A stretch of DNA of 54,047 nucleotides from DAMCZI01 sp032095175 (GTDB lineage: Bacteria > Bacillota > Clostridia > Clostridiales > Caloramatoraceae): NCBI GenBank assembly GCA_032095175.1, contig DAMCZI010000033.1, positions 1-54,047 on the forward strand, in the 5' to 3' direction. This document shows, piece after piece, positions 1-7,841 of this stretch; positions within the stretch are counted from its first letter, which is position 1; each line of letters opens with the position of its first letter. A program made the translations under genes and the position numbers. Below the pieces are notes generated by a model, which saw only the letters and a list, made by a program, of their open reading frames with translations, did no database searches and was not told the DNA's origin.

Positions 1-29
1 AATGAAAGCATCTGAAGATGCTTTTGATT

Positions 30-59
30 AAATAACTCAAAACTCAAGAGCCTGTCACC
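30..59. repeat. Right arm of a recurrent inverted-repeat element (element cut by window edge)
   Basis: This 30-base arm is identical to the right arm of the complete element at 14946-15099 and nearly identical to that at 37446-37537. The left arm would lie outside the window. Just inside the arm is a small hairpin (AAAGCATC near 5-11 with GATGCTTT near 17-24). Like the 14946-15099 copy, it abuts the terminator of a minus-strand gene. Seen directly in sequence; element identity is inferred from the other copies. Confidence 0.7.
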
Positions 60-61
60 AA

Positions 62-93
62 TAAAAAAGAGGCCTGCAAATTGCAGACCCCCT
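62..93 (-). terminator. Intrinsic terminator of the long bactofilin-like gene
   Basis: On the minus strand a stem built on the palindrome CTGCAATTTGCAG (arms 71-79 and 81-89) is followed by a run of T residues (62-68 on the plus strand). It lies 20 bases past the stop codon of the gene ending at 113. Confidence 0.8.
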
Positions 94-112
94 ATATTGT
101 GTTAGAGGATTA

Positions 113-1240
113 TCAAATTTTTCTTTGCTCATCAACCTCTGAGCCATTAAGCACTACTATATTGTTTTTATATTCAACAACTCCAATAGAACAAGCTTCT
201 CCAATTGTTATATTATTGCCTCTTACAATATCAGCTTCAACAGCTTCAAGATAAATTTCATCGCCTTCTATTGTATCAGTTACAAGTCGGCTTTTACCTG
301 TAAAAACGCCAAATACCACTGTCCCCTCTTGCCTGTTTTCTCTTCTAATCTCTATCTTCTCTCCACCTATCTCCTTTACTCTGCATTCACTTTTTACTCC
401 TATATAAATATTATCTGCATTCAGCAGTCCATCTATTTCAAAGCTTCCTGATGCTTTAAATTTTTCTGCTTCACAATTTCCACCAAGCTCAACAGAACCT
501 GATATTTCAACATCATCCGCTGATATATCCTCTTCTATTTCAGTTGAACCTGATATTTTTATAGTTTTTGCTTTTATTCCACCATCTACTTCAACAGAGC
601 CGTTTATTATTACATCATCTGATACTACATCTCCATCTATCTCACACGAACCACTTATTTCAACATTTTTTCCTTCTACATTTCCACCTATCTCAACAGA
701 ACCGCTTATGCGAAGTTCATCCGAACTAACACCCTTATCTATCTCACAAGAACCCATTATTTCTGTATGTTTTCCTTTAACCTCACCAGCTATCTCTGCA
801 GATTTGAATATGTATATTTCATCCCCACAAACATCTCCATCAATTTCACATGAACCATTTATTTCAACTTTTTTACCTTCTACATTTCCACCAATTTCAG
901 CTGATTTTCTTATATAAACCTCATCTGAACTAACACCTTTTCCTATTTCACAAGAACCTATAATTTCTACATATTTTCCCTTAATTGCTCCTGATATTTC
1001 AGCAGATTGGGATATGTTAAGCCTTTCTGCCTCAACATCTCCATCAATCTCACAGGAGCCTTTGATTTCTGCTGTTTTAGCATTTATATTTCCATCCATC
1101 TCTACTGGTCCATTAATCATCAAGCTATTGCAGTCAATATCTCCATCAACCTCAACAGAACCTCTTAATTCTACCTGATCATATACTCCACCCATCACAC
1201 TTCCCGAACCTGACATTCTAAGATTTTGTCTGTTTTCCAT
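113..1240 (-). CDS. Long bactofilin-like polymer-forming protein with 16 beta-solenoid repeats
   Basis: A 375-residue protein of the bactofilin/polymer-forming cytoskeletal type (DUF583-like). About 16 repeats of 17 residues, pattern GS-x-E-I-x-G-x-V, fill residues ~10-270. The C-terminal ~100 residues are shared with the two shorter paralogs at 4252 and 5675 and contain EIGGEKIEI and end in EQRKI. The repeat number is double that of the paralogs, and the repeats alternate between GSCEI and KSAEI/GSVEI, so cysteines recur every ~34 residues. The start at 1240 is chosen for the GGGGGTG ribosome site; an upstream TTG at 1255 overlaps that site. It follows the ABC exporter genes by 98 bases and probably belongs to that operon. 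Known bactofilins form cytoplasmic filaments; the role here is inferred. Confidence 0.8.
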   Translation of the reverse strand: MENRQNLRMSGSGSVMGGVYDQVELRGSVEVDGDIDCNSLMINGPVEMDGNINAKTAEIKGSCEIDGDVEAERLNISQSAEISGAIKGKYVEIIGSCEIGKGVSSDEVYIRKSAEIGGNVEGKKVEINGSCEIDGDVCGDEIYIFKSAEIAGEVKGKHTEIMGSCEIDKGVSSDELRISGSVEIGGNVEGKNVEISGSCEIDGDVVSDDVIINGSVEVDGGIKAKTIKISGSTEIEEDISADDVEISGSVELGGNCEAEKFKASGSFEIDGLLNADNIYIGVKSECRVKEIGGEKIEIRRENRQEGTVVFGVFTGKSRLVTDTIEGDEIYLEAVEADIVRGNNITIGEACSIGVVEYKNNIVVLNGSEVDEQRKI

Positions 1241-1287
1241 TTTATGCACCCCCAATTTTATACATAATATAATTCAATTTTGAAGCA

Positions 1288-1346
1288 GCATACTGTCTTC
1301 ACAAACCTCCTTAAAAATTTTGAAAATTATTGTAAAGACAGTACGC
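1288..1346 (-). promoter_or_regulatory. Stem-loop with an internal ribosome site and possible 14-codon leader ORF
   Basis: The arms TACTGTCTT (1291-1299) and AAGACAGTA (1335-1343) are exact complements and enclose a strong AAGGAGG sequence on the minus strand. Three bases after AAGGAGG a GTG begins a 14-codon reading frame (MKTVCCFKIELYYV) that ends before the ribosome site of the bactofilin gene. The stem would hide or expose this start. No T-run follows, so it is not a plain terminator. Function unknown. Confidence 0.4.
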
Positions 1347-1353
1347 AGATCCA

Positions 1354-2184
1354 CTAGTGAGTTCCTATTATTCCAAGCTTCCTGCACTTCTTCTCAATCT
1401 TCATGAATATCCAGCTTCCAACTATCATAAACCCAGCTGCGGCAGCTATTATTATAATAAATTCTTGTTTTAGTGGTAGAAGTGGAGACTGACCAATAAC
1501 TATTGCCCTGCTGCTGTCATATATATAAGTTAACGGAATCATCATTGAAACAAATATAAAGGCCTTAGGCATTGCCTTAATCGGGAAGAAACTTCCTGAA
1601 AGTGCTGAGGTTATTGAATTTGCAAGGTCTATTATAGGGTTTGCATTTTTAGCTATAAGCACCAGTGCTGATATTCCAATTCCCATTCCAAGTATTCCTA
1701 TAATACCTGGAATTAAAAATACAAGTGCTTTTAAAATATCTCCAGTTATTCTAAATCCAAATGTAAAATAGCATGTAATACCAACAAGTATTATCTCAAA
1801 GGTTGCTGCACAAAACTGAAACAAGCTTTTGCTAACTAGTAAAGTTATCCTGCTTACAGGAGCACTCCAGTTAGATTCTAAAACCCCCTGTCTCATCTCC
1901 TCGTTAAGCGAAAAGCCCATACTCCAGAATGCAGTTCCTACATAGCTTGCAACCATATACCCAACAACTAAAAAACCAACAAAGTCCGAATTTCCTGTAT
2001 ATGCTTCAAAGCCTGGCATATGTCCATTGCTGCTAAAGCTTTTTCCCATAAAGTAGAAGGGTGCAAGCCACATAAGAGGATCAAAAATAGTCATTATAAA
2101 GTTTATTGGATATCTGAAATACATCTTCATACTTATTAAAAACCTTGCTCTCAAAACAATCAATGTCTTTTTCAAAAACCCCAC
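1354..2184 (-). CDS. ABC-2 type exporter permease (second subunit)
   Basis: A 276-residue integral membrane protein, about six hydrophobic segments, of the ABC-2 transporter permease type. The cytoplasmic stretch EEMRQGVLESNW resembles the region after the second membrane segment in drug and polysaccharide exporters, and its neighbour at 2188 has the matching EEQERGTLESNW. The start lies 3 bases after the stop of that gene, so the two are translationally linked and probably form a heterodimeric channel driven by the ATPase at 3021. Substrate unknown. A link to the cell envelope is suggested only by the neighbouring bactofilin genes. Confidence 0.85.
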   Translation of the reverse strand: MGFLKKTLIVLRARFLISMKMYFRYPINFIMTIFDPLMWLAPFYFMGKSFSSNGHMPGFEAYTGNSDFVGFLVVGYMVASYVGTAFWSMGFSLNEEMRQGVLESNWSAPVSRITLLVSKSLFQFCAATFEIILVGITCYFTFGFRITGDILKALVFLIPGIIGILGMGIGISALVLIAKNANPIIDLANSITSALSGSFFPIKAMPKAFIFVSMMIPLTYIYDSSRAIVIGQSPLLPLKQEFIIIIAAAAGFMIVGSWIFMKIEKKCRKLGIIGTH

Positions 2185-2187
2185 CCC

Positions 2188-3012
2188 CTAAAATCTCTCA
2201 AGTGAGCCTGATGTTTTTACACGTGACTCAATGTATTTAAAAAGAATTCTTCCTATTATTAATATAACAATTCCCTCTCCCAGGCATAAAAATATGCTGC
2301 GACTAGCTTCATATAAGGATTGACCATTTACCATAATCTGTCTAGCTGCTGCAATTCCATGTGTAAAGGGTACAAACTTAGAAATAGTCTGCATCCAACC
2401 CGGCATAACTGCAATTGGGAAGGTTATTCCACAAAGAATCATCATTACTCCTCTTGCTACATTTACAGCTGGTCCTGTTTGCTTTGCCCAGAGAACAAGA
2501 CTTGCAAATGCCATTCCAAGACCATAAACAGCAGGTGTCATAATAATAAATATTAGAATCCACTCAAATACATTACCTGTGAACCTTATTCCATATATAA
2601 ACCTATACTCAATTATTGAGACAATTGTCATGAATATAGTTGATAAAAGAGGTACTAGTCCTCCACCTAGAAGAAAATCAAATCTTTTTATAGGGCAGAG
2701 CCAGTTGGATTCCAGGGTACCTCTTTCCTGTTCTTCCCTTAAGAAACCTCCAAAGCTCCACATCATAATGTTAACCCACATCCATGCCATAGTTCCAATT
2801 ACTATAAAGCCTATAACGCTTTTAGTACCAGTTGCAGCTTGAAAGGTATCAAGTCCACTTCTGTTTGGCCCCGCGTACCCTATTGCACTTAGTATATAAA
2901 GCAGAGGGAATATCAATGGCCATATTATCATTTGTATAATCCATGTAGGATATCTAACCATCTGAATTAAATCTTTTTTTCCAACTGCTAATATCGTTCT
3001 TAATCTTTTCAT
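2188..3012 (-). CDS. ABC-2 type exporter permease (first subunit)
   Basis: A 274-residue membrane protein paralogous to the gene at 1354; both carry the LESNW motif in the cytoplasmic loop. The N-terminus (MKRLRTILAVGKKDLIQMVRYP) is the amphipathic coupling helix typical of ABC-2 permeases. It starts 8 bases after the ATPase gene stop and ends 3 bases before the next permease, giving a compact ATPase-permease-permease operon. Two permeases for one ATPase indicate a heterodimeric export channel. Substrate cannot be read from sequence. Confidence 0.85.
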   Translation of the reverse strand: MKRLRTILAVGKKDLIQMVRYPTWIIQMIIWPLIFPLLYILSAIGYAGPNRSGLDTFQAATGTKSVIGFIVIGTMAWMWVNIMMWSFGGFLREEQERGTLESNWLCPIKRFDFLLGGGLVPLLSTIFMTIVSIIEYRFIYGIRFTGNVFEWILIFIIMTPAVYGLGMAFASLVLWAKQTGPAVNVARGVMMILCGITFPIAVMPGWMQTISKFVPFTHGIAAARQIMVNGQSLYEASRSIFLCLGEGIVILIIGRILFKYIESRVKTSGSLERF

Positions 3013-3020
3013 ACAATCAC

Positions 3021-4019
3021 CTACTCTCTTAAGCTCTTTCCTGTAAGGTTTATAAATACATCCTCAAGGGATGGCTCAATTACATTTACATTTAAAACCC
3101 TGCATTTATTCTCTGCTATACAGTCAAGTATCTTTTGCATTATGCTTTCTCCATTGTCGTGGTGAATTGTAAGAATATAACTTCTCTTCTCAGGATCATA
3201 GTTAGAAATAATGTTTTTAACATGTGCTAAGTTTGATAGGTCATTTTGAAGTTTATCCGATGTATTTGTAAGTTCTATTTTTATAGATTTTATTTCATTT
3301 AAGCTGCTTTTTAATTTTTCTGGAGTATCTAGTGCAATTATTTTTCCTCCATCGATTATTGCAATTCTATCGCTTAAAAAATCCGCTTCTTCCATGTAGT
3401 GTGTTGTTAAAAGAACCGTTCTTCCTTCTCTTTTTATATCAAGAATTATTTCCCTTAGGTTAAGTGCAGATTGAGGATCTAGTCCAAGGGTTGGTTCATC
3501 AAGAAGAACTACAGGAGCGTTTGGAATAAGTGCCTTTCCTAATGCTACCTTTTGTTTCATACCGGTTGAAAACTTTTCAACAAGCTCATCTGCCTTTTCT
3601 TCAAGTCCCAGCCTTTTCAATACCTCATCTGCTCTTTTCTTTGCTTCTTTCTTTCCGCACCCATAAAGTGCTGCAAAGTATTCAAGGTTTTCTCTTGCAG
3701 TAAGCTTCCAGTATATACTTCTGTCTCCTGCAAGAACTGTACCGATGTTTGCAAGTGCTTCCATTGGATTTTTATCAACATCCTTGCCCATTACCTTAAT
3801 GCTTCCTGATGTTGGACTTAAAATTCCTGTTATCATCTTTATTGTTGTTGTTTTACCAGCTCCATTTGGTCCTAGGAGTCCAAATACCTCTCCTTTATAA
3901 ATATCAAAAGTTACTCCATCAACAGCCTTAAATTCCTTTTTTTCTGTTTTCTTAAAAAGCTTTTTCTTCTTACTAGTAAAATATTTTCTAAGATCCTTAA
4001 CCTCAACAGCCTTATCCAT
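3021..4019 (-). CDS. ABC exporter ATP-binding protein
   Basis: A 332-residue ATPase of the CcmA/DrrA class. Walker A GPNGAGKTT, signature FSTGMKQKV, Walker B VVLLDEPTLGLD and the switch TTHYMEEAD are all present in the first ~230 residues. The C-terminal ~90 residues resemble the accessory domain common in ATPases paired with ABC-2 permeases. The basic stretch KKKKLFKKTEKKEF near residues 17-30 is a lysine-rich insertion before the first beta strand. It heads an operon with the permeases at 2188 and 1354 and the long bactofilin-like gene. An AT-rich 230-base gap upstream, past the terminator at 4213-4235, probably holds its promoter. Confidence 0.92.
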   Translation of the reverse strand: MDKAVEVKDLRKYFTSKKKKLFKKTEKKEFKAVDGVTFDIYKGEVFGLLGPNGAGKTTTIKMITGILSPTSGSIKVMGKDVDKNPMEALANIGTVLAGDRSIYWKLTARENLEYFAALYGCGKKEAKKRADEVLKRLGLEEKADELVEKFSTGMKQKVALGKALIPNAPVVLLDEPTLGLDPQSALNLREIILDIKREGRTVLLTTHYMEEADFLSDRIAIIDGGKIIALDTPEKLKSSLNEIKSIKIELTNTSDKLQNDLSNLAHVKNIISNYDPEKRSYILTIHHDNGESIMQKILDCIAENKCRVLNVNVIEPSLEDVFINLTGKSLRE

Positions 4020-4212
4020 TTATAACCCTCCCACTCATTTATAATTATTTCTTATTATTCCATATATGGTTTATCTTTTATCTTATTTACAATTTGATTA
4101 TAATACTATACTTGCATATTATCAATACCAATTTTAAATTTATTTAATTATTTTTTATCCAATATTAATTTTATTAATATTATTATTAATTTTCGTAATT
4201 ATAGTTCAAACT

Positions 4213-4235
4213 AAAGGGGGATAAACTCCCCCAGG
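4213..4235 (-). terminator. Short G/C-stem terminator after bactofilin-like gene
   Basis: GGGGG (4216-4220) and CCCCC (4228-4232) flank a 7-base loop. On the minus strand the stem is followed by TTTAGTTT. It lies 20 bases past the stop codon at 4252 and separates the bactofilin operon from the exporter operon. The weak T-run suggests incomplete termination. Confidence 0.55.
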
Positions 4236-4251
4236 ACTTACAAGTATTATA

Positions 4252-4989
4252 TTAGATTTTCCTCTGTTCTCTAACTGTTGCTCCATCATGAACCTTTATC
4301 TCATCCTTATATTCAACGAGGTCAATGCTGCAGCCATCACCTATTGTTACAGTGCTTCCCCTTACAATATCAGCATTGGTTCCTTCGATATATATGTCAT
4401 CTCCCTCTATTAAATGGGTTTTTAGATATTCCTTCACATTGAATATATCCTTTATGAAGTTTTTAAGTCCCATAGAATTTCTGTCTTGATACTTTATCTT
4501 TATTTTTTCTCCTCCAATTTCACTAACGCTGCTTCTTCCATCTATTTCTATGTCTATAATGTCTGCATTTAAAAGGCCGCCTATATCAAAGCACCCTCTG
4601 CCATGAAAATTTTCGGTTTCACAGTTTTTTGTTATATCACTTGCCCCACTTAACTCGACCTCCTCTGCACGAAGGTTTCCCTTTATGTCTGAGGAACCTG
4701 ATATCCTTATCTTTTTAGTTGTAACATCTCCATATATATCAGAGGAACCACTTATTCTTACATATTCCTCTGCTGTTAAGCTTCCATTTATATCACTTGA
4801 ACCGCTTATTTCTGCTGTTTTAGCTTTTATACTTCCATGAACATCCGATGAACCACTAATTTTTATATTATTGCAGTCTATATCACCATGTATATCACTT
4901 GAACCACTTAATCTCACTTCATCATAAACCCCGCCATTTGCATCTCCAGAACCTGATATTCTTAGATTTTGCCTTGCTTCCCCATTCAT
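4252..4989 (-). CDS. Bactofilin-like polymer-forming protein (8 repeats)
   Basis: A 245-residue protein with eight ~17-residue repeats of the form SGSSDI-x-G-x-V (residues ~10-145), then a C-terminal domain shared with the genes at 113 and 5675 (VSEIGGEKI, IEGDDIYIEG, EQRKI end). This is the architecture of Bacillus subtilis YhbE/YhbF (BacE/BacF), bactofilins reported to affect flagellar assembly. The gene order bactofilin, YhbD-like, bactofilin matches the yhb locus in content. The start at 4989 has GGAGGTAATAG as ribosome site. It is the last gene of the short operon that begins at 6418. Confidence 0.82.
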   Translation of the reverse strand: MNGEARQNLRISGSGDANGGVYDEVRLSGSSDIHGDIDCNNIKISGSSDVHGSIKAKTAEISGSSDINGSLTAEEYVRISGSSDIYGDVTTKKIRISGSSDIKGNLRAEEVELSGASDITKNCETENFHGRGCFDIGGLLNADIIDIEIDGRSSVSEIGGEKIKIKYQDRNSMGLKNFIKDIFNVKEYLKTHLIEGDDIYIEGTNADIVRGSTVTIGDGCSIDLVEYKDEIKVHDGATVREQRKI

Positions 4990-5003
4990 TTCTATTACCT
5001 CCT

Positions 5004-5630
5004 CTATCCAATTAATTTGGATTTCAACTCTTCTATCACAGTGCTTATGCTTATTTTTCCAACAAGCTTTGATGTCTTTTCAATATATATTTCATTTGGA
5101 ACAGATGCTAAGAAACAAGTTGATATTCCAAACTTTCTTATAAAGAATATTTCACAATCCCTGTCTTTAAAGTTCTTATAATTATCCTCAAGAGTTTGAA
5201 GTATAATCTTTCCTTCATCTATGCTAATCTCCCCTGTCTCAAGAAATTTTTCCAAAACTGCAATATGAAGTATCTTATCGAAGGGAAATACTGTAATATC
5301 CCCACGACATCCTGTGTATATATTCAATGTTATTTGTGTAACAATGTTTTTCTTAACAAGCTCATCTCTGTTTAGAAAGATATCATAAAGCTGCGGTGAA
5401 AAAACCTCTGCAATATCATCTAAGGAAATACCATCCTTCATGTTTTTAATCTTTTCTATTCTTTCTAATATCTTATCCTTTTCGAAGAAGGTTTCCTGGC
5501 CTGTAAATGTTGATTTTTTTATAAACCAGTCCTCCGGGATAAGGTTTTTTCTCTTCCATCTATAAAGCTGACCATAGGAAATGCCTGTTAGCTCTAAAAG
5601 ATCCTTTTTGGATATTAATCCATTATCCAT
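5004..5630 (-). CDS. YhbD-like protein (DUF4004) with MerR-type helix-turn-helix
   Basis: A 208-residue protein. The N-terminus LISKKDLLELTGISYGQLYR has the form of a MerR-like helix-turn-helix, followed by WKRKNLIPEDWF and a region that resembles DUF4004 proteins such as B. subtilis YhbD. The start at 5630 is preferred over one at 5666 because AAAGGAGGAAGAG precedes it at normal spacing. It lies between two bactofilin-like genes, as YhbD is associated with YhbE and YhbF. Role inferred: DNA-binding or adaptor protein for bactofilin expression or assembly. The 6480-6511 palindrome in the operon promoter is a possible target. Confidence 0.75.
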   Translation of the reverse strand: MDNGLISKKDLLELTGISYGQLYRWKRKNLIPEDWFIKKSTFTGQETFFEKDKILERIEKIKNMKDGISLDDIAEVFSPQLYDIFLNRDELVKKNIVTQITLNIYTGCRGDITVFPFDKILHIAVLEKFLETGEISIDEGKIILQTLEDNYKNFKDRDCEIFFIRKFGISTCFLASVPNEIYIEKTSKLVGKISISTVIEELKSKLIG

Positions 5631-5674
5631 AACTCTTCCTCCTTTCCAAACTGTGTGTAAATCCATTTATATAG

Positions 5675-6418
5675 TTATATTCTCTTTTGTTCCTTTACCC
5701 TTGCATCCTTTTCTATCTTTATATCATTTTTATACTCAACAACATCGATATCACAATCAGAACCAATTGTAACATTGTTTCCTCTCACAACCTTTGCAAC
5801 TGTAGATTCAATATATATGTCATCTCCCTCTATGGCTTCTGTAACAAGGTATTCATGTACATTAAACATATCCTTTATTACCTTAAAAACTCCCCCAGAA
5901 AATGCTCCTCCACCAAAGCTGCTATTTCTTCTTATATTTATCTTTTCTCCACCGATTTCCTTTGCACTGCATTTTCCATTTATATTTATGTTTATCTCTC
6001 CTGCATTTAAAAGTCCTCCTATCCTAAAGCCGCCTGAAGCCTTAAAGCTTTCAGCTTCTACATCCCCTTTAATATCTGTTCCGCCTGATACTTCAACGAT
6101 TTCAGCATGCAGATTCCCTCCAATATCTCCAGCGCCTGATATTTTTAACTTTCCTGCAGAAACACTTCCATTTATCTTCCCAGCACCACTTATTCTCATC
6201 TCAGAAGCTTCTACATTTCCCTTAACATCCGATGCCCCACTACTTTCAAATATCTTTGTTTTAATATTTCCCTTTACACTTGACGCTCCACTTGATCTAA
6301 ATGTATTGCATTCAATATCTCCATTTATATTTCCTGCGCCACTTATTCTAACCTCGTTAAATCTCCCACCACCTGCACTTCCTGCCCCAGAAATTCTCAA
6401 ATCATTTTCTCTTTCCAT
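5675..6418 (-). CDS. Bactofilin-like polymer-forming protein (8 repeats)
   Basis: A 247-residue protein, first gene of the operon. Eight repeats (SGAG/SGAS-D-I-x-G-N) cover residues ~7-140; the remainder is the same C-terminal domain as in the paralogs at 4252 and 113 (AKEIGGEKI, IEGDDIYIES, EQKRI end). Small residues (Gly, Ala, Ser) at the repeat corners fit a right-handed beta helix. GGGAGGTTAATTAA gives a good ribosome site for the ATG at 6418. Nine bases separate it from the ribosome-site region of the YhbD-like gene. Expression is probably controlled by the palindrome overlapping its promoter at 6480-6512. Confidence 0.82.
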   Translation of the reverse strand: MERENDLRISGAGSAGGGRFNEVRISGAGNINGDIECNTFRSSGASSVKGNIKTKIFESSGASDVKGNVEASEMRISGAGKINGSVSAGKLKISGAGDIGGNLHAEIVEVSGGTDIKGDVEAESFKASGGFRIGGLLNAGEINININGKCSAKEIGGEKINIRRNSSFGGGAFSGGVFKVIKDMFNVHEYLVTEAIEGDDIYIESTVAKVVRGNNVTIGSDCDIDVVEYKNDIKIEKDARVKEQKRI

Positions 6419-6479
6419 TTAATTAACCTCCCTATAATTAAAATCTATAATAATTTTTACCATGTTTTTCATCCTGTGA

Positions 6480-6512
6480 TTACAGTGTAACATAACATTG
6501 TTACACTGTAAA
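6480..6512 (-). promoter_or_regulatory. Promoter with perfectly overlapping operator palindrome
   Basis: Two 11-base arms, TTACAGTGTAA (6480-6490) and TTACACTGTAA (6501-6511), form a perfect inverted repeat; each arm is itself almost palindromic. On the minus strand they overlap a plausible -35 TTTACA and -10 TACACT separated by exactly 17 bases, upstream of the bactofilin operon start at 6418. The geometry indicates a repressor or MerR-type activator site. TTACA/TGTAA half-sites also resemble BlaI/MecI-family operators. No transcription data. Confidence 0.65.
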
Positions 6513-6569
6513 TACCCTTTTTGAAAATTTTCCAATTCTTTTTTGAACTTACACAAAACTATTAAATAT

Positions 6570-6597
6570 AAAAAAGATAACCCAAAATCAGGTTACC
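6570..6597 (-). terminator. Intrinsic terminator of zinc-ribbon gene pair
   Basis: On the minus strand GGTAACC and GGGTTATC pair around a 7-base loop and are followed by TTTTTT. It lies about 50 bases past the stop at 6645. Confidence 0.75.
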
Positions 6598-6644
6598 TTT
6601 TACATTGAAAATATACACAAGGTGTAAACTTTTTTTCTTTCATT

Positions 6645-7826
6645 TTAACCTATATCCGTAATTAACCAATTCCCATTAGGCAGTTTTTCCATATAGTATA
6701 CCAATTCTCCAGAGTCTTCTTTACCACCAAAAAACCACTTTTCATTAGTACTAACTACAATTTTATTTATATTACTTACATCAAGCGTATTTGGATCATC
6801 TAAAAACTCAATATCCTCTATCTCTATTTCTATGCTTTTATACTCTTCTGCAAGAGGTTTAATTATTTGATCTTTATATAGCTCACTCCATATCCAGGAA
6901 TATACTTTAATGTATCCTTCTACATCACTTATACTGTAATTCCTGTAGAATTTTGGTAATGCATCCTTATTATAGCCAACAATTATATCCTCCACTGTCT
7001 TTTTAAATGCCTCTCCTGGTTGGAATTCATAGAATTCAAGGCATGATCCAGAAATAGTATCTGTTTCTACAGGTAATATGTCAGAGTTTGCTAGTCTAAC
7101 ATGTATTGGATAGTTCCTAAACATTCTAACCGCAGCATTTCCCTCAGTATTAATATTAACCTTTTTCCCATTGATTTCAATATCAATACCAGCTAAGGTC
7201 TTAACTTGTGTTTGAACTATAAAACTTTCAGGATCAATCTTCCACTCAGGCTTTTTCTCATCTGAAACATTTACAAGGACAAAGGTATTTTCAACTTTCT
7301 GACCACCATGAGTCATTTTAGCCTTCACCTTATAATCACTCATTTTTGAATTATCAGACTTACTTTTATCCTTTACAATATTAAAATCAGTTATTTTTTC
7401 CTTTTCAAAGGACTTCCTAAAATCTTCATAGTTTAAAAATTGTTCATTTAATAGTTTAGTATTGTCGATATATGAATAAGCCTTTTCATAGTTTACTGCT
7501 TTCAGCTCCTTTAAAAACTCCTTAACAACAGCTTGAGGACCTTCTGGCTTAAACACTGCTTTTGCTGCTGGTATCGCACATAATACCAATACAATTACAG
7601 CAATTATTGCAATAACCTTCTTATTAAGCTTAGAATTTACCTTTGGCAATGTAACAGCATTAGTGTCTTCTGTCTGTCCCTTTATCCCCTGTATCACTTC
7701 GCTATTTTTAGTTGCTGCACTAATATTTTCTACATTTGACTCTACACTTGAAAGCGCACAGCCGCATTTATTACAAAACTTCGCATTTTCTCTCGTTATT
7801 TCAGTACCACATTTTCGGCAAAACAT
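6645..7826 (-). CDS. Zinc-ribbon single-pass membrane protein (TcaA-like architecture)
   Basis: A 393-residue protein. Residues 3-23 hold a zinc ribbon with two CxxC pairs (CRKC and CNKC). A single membrane segment (AIIAVIVLVLCAIPAA) lies near residues 72-88. The outer part begins with an NTF2-like region (GPQAVVKEFLKELKAV), then beta-rich domains that resemble the extracellular part of TcaA/YvbJ-type proteins. GAGGAGACAAATAT precedes the ATG. It starts 16 bases after the zinc-ribbon membrane gene at 7842, so the two are cotranscribed. The function is not established; TcaA proteins elsewhere influence wall-antibiotic sensitivity. Confidence 0.7.
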   Translation of the reverse strand: MFCRKCGTEITRENAKFCNKCGCALSSVESNVENISAATKNSEVIQGIKGQTEDTNAVTLPKVNSKLNKKVIAIIAVIVLVLCAIPAAKAVFKPEGPQAVVKEFLKELKAVNYEKAYSYIDNTKLLNEQFLNYEDFRKSFEKEKITDFNIVKDKSKSDNSKMSDYKVKAKMTHGGQKVENTFVLVNVSDEKKPEWKIDPESFIVQTQVKTLAGIDIEINGKKVNINTEGNAAVRMFRNYPIHVRLANSDILPVETDTISGSCLEFYEFQPGEAFKKTVEDIIVGYNKDALPKFYRNYSISDVEGYIKVYSWIWSELYKDQIIKPLAEEYKSIEIEIEDIEFLDDPNTLDVSNINKIVVSTNEKWFFGGKEDSGELVYYMEKLPNGNWLITDIG

Positions 7827-7841
7827 ATATTTGTCTCCTCT

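Noticed and set aside
708..917. Open frame antisense to the long bactofilin-like gene
   Set aside because: It is a by-product of the regular 17-residue repeats on the opposite strand; no ribosome site and repeat-type composition mirrored from the real gene.
5775..6422. 215-codon plus-strand frame opposite the first bactofilin-like gene
   Set aside because: Long only because repeated Gly/Ala/Ser codons read antisense are open; no ribosome site and no family resemblance.
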